NCBI GenBank assembly: GCA_963556255.1
Contig: OY744616.1
Location: 30,991,671 to 31,055,670, forward strand
DNA from: Allolobophora icterica
Taxonomy: Eukaryota; Annelida; Clitellata; Crassiclitellata; Lumbricidae
Direction of reading: 5' to 3'
DNA length: 64,000 bases
Of this stretch, positions 60,935-64,000 are shown piece after piece. A program made the position numbers and the translations under genes. Under the pieces are notes generated by a model, which saw nothing but the letters and a program-made list of their open reading frames with translations, was not told the origin of the DNA and did not search any database. Every line of letters starts with the position of its first letter. Positions within the stretch are counted from its first letter, which is position 1.

Positions 60935-61422
60935 TGTTCAGTTGTATTTAGAAACGAAGTCAAGAGACTCAAGACAGCAATTTAATTATGTCTAAATGCG
61001 TCACATTATCCGATCGCTGTTTTCACTGTTTTCCTCCGTGTGATTCTCCTTACAGATTTTATTTTAGTTACAGCAGGCCTACTGTTACAATTATAATTAA
61101 TGGTTTATCGTTTTAGTTATAGTTACAGTTATAGTTAGCATTATTTTTAAGTTAGTTATATTGGATTAATTTGTTATTTTAGTTAGGGCCTAGTAGGCCT
61201 ACTTATAGTTACAATAAGACTAAGTGAAATTTCCTACAGGTGCATGCTGAAAGGTTGTGCACAATATGTAACGCGTCTTAACATTATTAATAATACGCGT
61301 TAAACAATTTGCTTAGAGCTTCGAAAGGCTTCATGAATAGGACACGACACTCCAAATTCACCGACATCCGATTTCGTTTTCCACTACATAGCTTCCCACA
61401 TAGTGGCACATACTGTAGAGTC
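60935..61422. other. Gene-free stretch
   Basis: AT-rich sequence with TTAGTTATAGTTACAG-like simple repetition near 61105-61215. No coding or transposon termini seen. Confidence 0.4.
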
Positions 61423-61430
61423 CCTACACT

Positions 61431-61710
61431 CAGGGGCGGATCCAGAAGGTCTGTCAGAGGGGGCCAAAAAATTTTTAGTCATCTCCCCAAAAAGTTGATG
61501 ACCTTTTTTTTTTAGTCATTAACCTTTTTAATGTCTTCAGTCTACATCTACGGGACCCGCATTCTGTACATTTGACTCATCCACGCCTACATGGGGGGGG
61601 GCCCGCCTGTGTAAACATCATAAAACGCCCATAAAACACATGTTAAAAATAAAGAAAAATTTCAAATGGGGGGCCATGGCCGGATTGCCCCCCCCCTGGA
61701 TCCGCCTCTG
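61431..61710. mobile_element. hAT-type MITE with CAG(A/G)GGCGGATCCAG ends
   Basis: 280 bp. Left end CAGGGGCGGATCCAG and right end CTGGATCCGCCTCTG (15-base inverted repeats, one mismatch). It is flanked by the exact 8-bp direct repeat CCTACACT at 61423-61430 and 61711-61718. No coding capacity. Confidence 0.93.
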
Positions 61711-61899
61711 CCTACACTGAACACTCTCACAAATTTATACGCTTCAGACGCCGTGGCAGACACAATGTCTTCCGCTAGTGAAGCCAGTCTTGGGTAAACT
61801 TGCTCTCGTTCGATCCAGAAGACAGAGCTGGTTGCTGAAGGTCTTTTTTATTTTTTGTAACGAAAATAACTTTGAATTTTCGTTAGTTTTATTAGTTAA

Positions 61900-62361
61900 G
61901 GGGTCGTCTATATAGGCCTAAAGGACGTCCGGAAAATATGACCTACTTTGGACCCCTCCCTCCCCTTGTCCGCATTTGACCTTACCCTCCTTCCCCTTAG
62001 TGGACGTCCACACGCTAAGCCAATTTTTAATGTCATCATCATTATTTTTACAATTAACCACAGTAGGCCTACCTGTGCACGTTTAAGTGACAGTTCGGGT
62101 TTCATATCGCCGGATGTGCTGTAATAAAAGCCTCCTTAAAGTCTTAGTAAAGGTTATGCCATGCAAGTGGTTGCAGGCAATCACTTCACTGACCTTTTCG
62201 TCTTTCGGGGGAAGGTTGAAACAATGTGGTGTTTAAAAAGACTATCAACTTTAAAAGTTTAGATGCGGACGTCCGCACTGGTCATAACCCTCCCTCCCCT
62301 TGTCCGCATTTCGATGACCCCTCCCTCCCCCTCATTGTGGACGTCCTTTATGGATGACCCC
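61900..62361. mobile_element. PIF/Harbinger-type MITE with TAA target duplication
   Basis: 462 bp. The ends are GGGGTCGTCTATATAGGCC... and, inverted, ...AAAGGACGTCC partners, over about 23 bases. Internal GGACGTCC and CCCTCCCTCCCCTTGTCCGC blocks occur in both halves. It is flanked by TAA at 61897-61899 and 62362-62364. The target reads ATTAGTTA/AGATG, matching the unit of the adjacent minisatellite. Confidence 0.88.
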
Positions 62362-62364
62362 TAA

Positions 62365-63990
62365 GATGAGTTCTCTAGTTAAGACATGTTCTCTAGTTTA
62401 GATGTGTTCTTTAGTTTAGATATGTTATTTAGTTTAGATATGTTCTTTAGTTAGGATAGTTCTTTAGTTTATTAGTTTGTGTTCTCTAGTTAACATATTT
62501 TCTGAGTTCTAAACTGTGCTCTTTAGTTATGATAGTTCTTTAGCTAAGATTTTTTAATGTCATTCTCTAGGTGAGACATGTTCTCTAGTTGAGATGCGTT
62601 CTTATGTTGAGATAGTTCTTTAGTTAAGATGTGTTCATTAGTTAAGATATATTCTGCAATTAAGAGGTGTTCTTTAGTTAAGATAATATTCTTTAGTTAC
62701 GATGTGTTCTTTAGTAAAGGTGTTCTTTAGTTAAGACTGTTCTTTAGTTTAGATGTGTTCTTTACTTAAGATCGAAATGTTCTGTAGTTAGGGTCTATAT
62801 GTTCTCAAGTTTAGATGTGGCCTTTAGTTAAGGTACTCCTTTAGCTTAAATGTGTTCGTTAGCTAAGATATGTTCTTTAGTTAAGAGGTGATTTTTTCAG
62901 TTAAGATAGTATTTTAGTTAAGATATTTTTTTAGTTAGGATAGTTCTTTAGCTAAGATTTCTTTTTTTAGTTAAGTTTTTAGTTAAGTTAAGTCTTCAGT
63001 TTATGTGTTCTTTAGTTAAGATAGTTCTTTTGTTAAGATGTAGGCCTATTCTTTAGTTAAGATAGTTCTTTAGTTAAGATGTGTGCATAAGTTAAGAGTT
63101 CTTAGGTAAGATGTGTTCCTTTGTTTAGACATGTTCTTCAGCTAAGATATCTTTTTAGTTAAGATGTGTTCTTTAGATAAGATAGTTCTCTTGTTCATTA
63201 TTTAAGATATATTCCTTAGTTAAGATGGATTCTTTAGTTAAAATATGGTCCTTAGTTAAGATAGTTATATACTATGTTCTTTAGTTAAGGTATATTCTGT
63301 AGTTAAGATATATTCTTTGTTTAAGACATGTTTTTTTATGTGTTCCTTAGTTAAGACAATTCTTTACTTTAAATGTGTTCTTTAGTTAACATAGCTCTGT
63401 AGTTAAGATGTGTTCTTTAGTTAAGATACTTCTTTTGCTAACATGTGTTTTTAAGTTAAGATAGTTCTTTAGTTATTATAGTTCTTTAGTTAATATATAT
63501 TATTTAGGCAAGATAGTTCCTTAGTTATGAAAGTTCTTTAGCTTAGATATGCTCTTTAGTTGATAGTTCTCTAGTTAAGATGTGTTGTTCAATTAAGACA
63601 TGTTCATTAGTTAAAGATGTGTTCTTTAGTTAAGTTGTGTTCTCTAGTTAAGATAGTTGTTTAGTTAAGACGCCTTCTTTAGCTCTGAGGTAGCTCAGTT
63701 AAAATAGTTATTTTATTTAGATGTGTTTTTTTTAGCTAGGATAGTTTTTTTTAGTTTAGATGTGTTCTTCAATTAAGACGTGTTCATCAGTTAAGATGTT
63801 CTTTTAGTTGAGATAGCTCTTTAGCTTAGATGTGTTCTTTAGTAAAGGCAGTTCATCATGTCTCAATGTAATCTTACTGCATTTGTTGGTTTGAATTAGT
63901 AAAGAAAAAAGATTATTTAAGTTGTGTGCTTTAGTTAAGGTAGTTCTTTAGCTCAGTATAATAATTGTAGAAAAGACTGAGGGTTTAGAC
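62365..63990. repeat. Degenerate minisatellite, unit about 18-20 bp (TTCTTTAGTTAAGATGTG)
   Basis: About 80 imperfect units of TTCTTTAGTTAAGATGTG and TTCTTTAGTTAAGATAG type over 1.6 kb, continuing toward the window edge. A short SINE-tail-like insertion interrupts it at 63845-63915. No coding content. Confidence 0.93.
63845..63915 (+). mobile_element. SINE 3' segment (matches 5620-5690)
   Basis: CATGTCTCAATGTAATCTTACTGC and TTTGAATTAGTAAAGAA correspond to the pre-tail part of the SINE at 5470-5775. It ends in AAAAAAGATTATT. The head is absent, so it is 5'-truncated. Confidence 0.65.
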
Positions 63991-64000
63991 TTTGATCCAT

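Overview
This is a eukaryotic nuclear window of about 40% G+C, with intron-rich genes and dense short mobile elements. The conserved proteins are animal. The palindrome TAGGCCTA is strongly over-represented, SINEs are tRNA-derived, and short hAT- and Harbinger-type elements are abundant. Together these suggest an invertebrate deuterostome, possibly an echinoderm or hemichordate. That placement is inference: no species-diagnostic sequence is present.

Three protein-coding genes can be supported. (1) A minus-strand gene at about 10.4-12.6 kb encodes an acidic protein with a conserved-looking N-terminus and a single C-terminal C2H2 zinc finger; the family is not recognised. (2) SEC16, the COPII/ER-exit-site scaffold, lies on the plus strand at 18500-45309. 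I resolved 24 coding exons whose phases all agree, giving a 2,488-residue protein. A 1,289-codon first exon ends in an Arg/Ser/Gln/Gly/Tyr/Pro repeat, followed by the central conserved domain and the conserved C-terminal motif. (3) RCC1, the Ran guanine-nucleotide exchange factor, lies on the minus strand at 48408-55814. Its ten coding exons are phase-consistent and give 711 residues, including a Lys/Glu-rich N-terminal extension of about 316 residues. SEC16 and RCC1 are convergent, with about 3.1 kb between their stop codons.

Layout: 0-10 kb is repeat-rich and has no supported host gene (CA microsatellites, a 1.4-kb tandem array split by a SINE, hAT-type MITEs, and a LINE fragment split by a MITE). 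10.4-12.6 kb is the zinc-finger gene. 12.9-17.4 kb holds three larger terminal-inverted-repeat elements. 17.4-45.9 kb is SEC16 with introns carrying MITEs, SINEs and minisatellites. 46-48.3 kb is quiet intergenic DNA. 48.3-56.7 kb is RCC1 and its promoter. 57.4-60.3 kb has promoter-like motifs and a small exon-like reading frame interrupted by a 1.1-kb composite transposon. 60.4-64 kb is a LINE fragment, two MITEs and a minisatellite of about 1.6 kb that runs to the window edge.

I see no operon-like or defence-like system. The most unusual material is the repeat biology: ten elements with hAT-type 8-bp target duplications (nine perfect) and no transposase, one of them carrying internal minisatellites; nested insertions; and a transposon sitting three bases from a good splice donor. 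The long additions to SEC16 and RCC1 are also notable.
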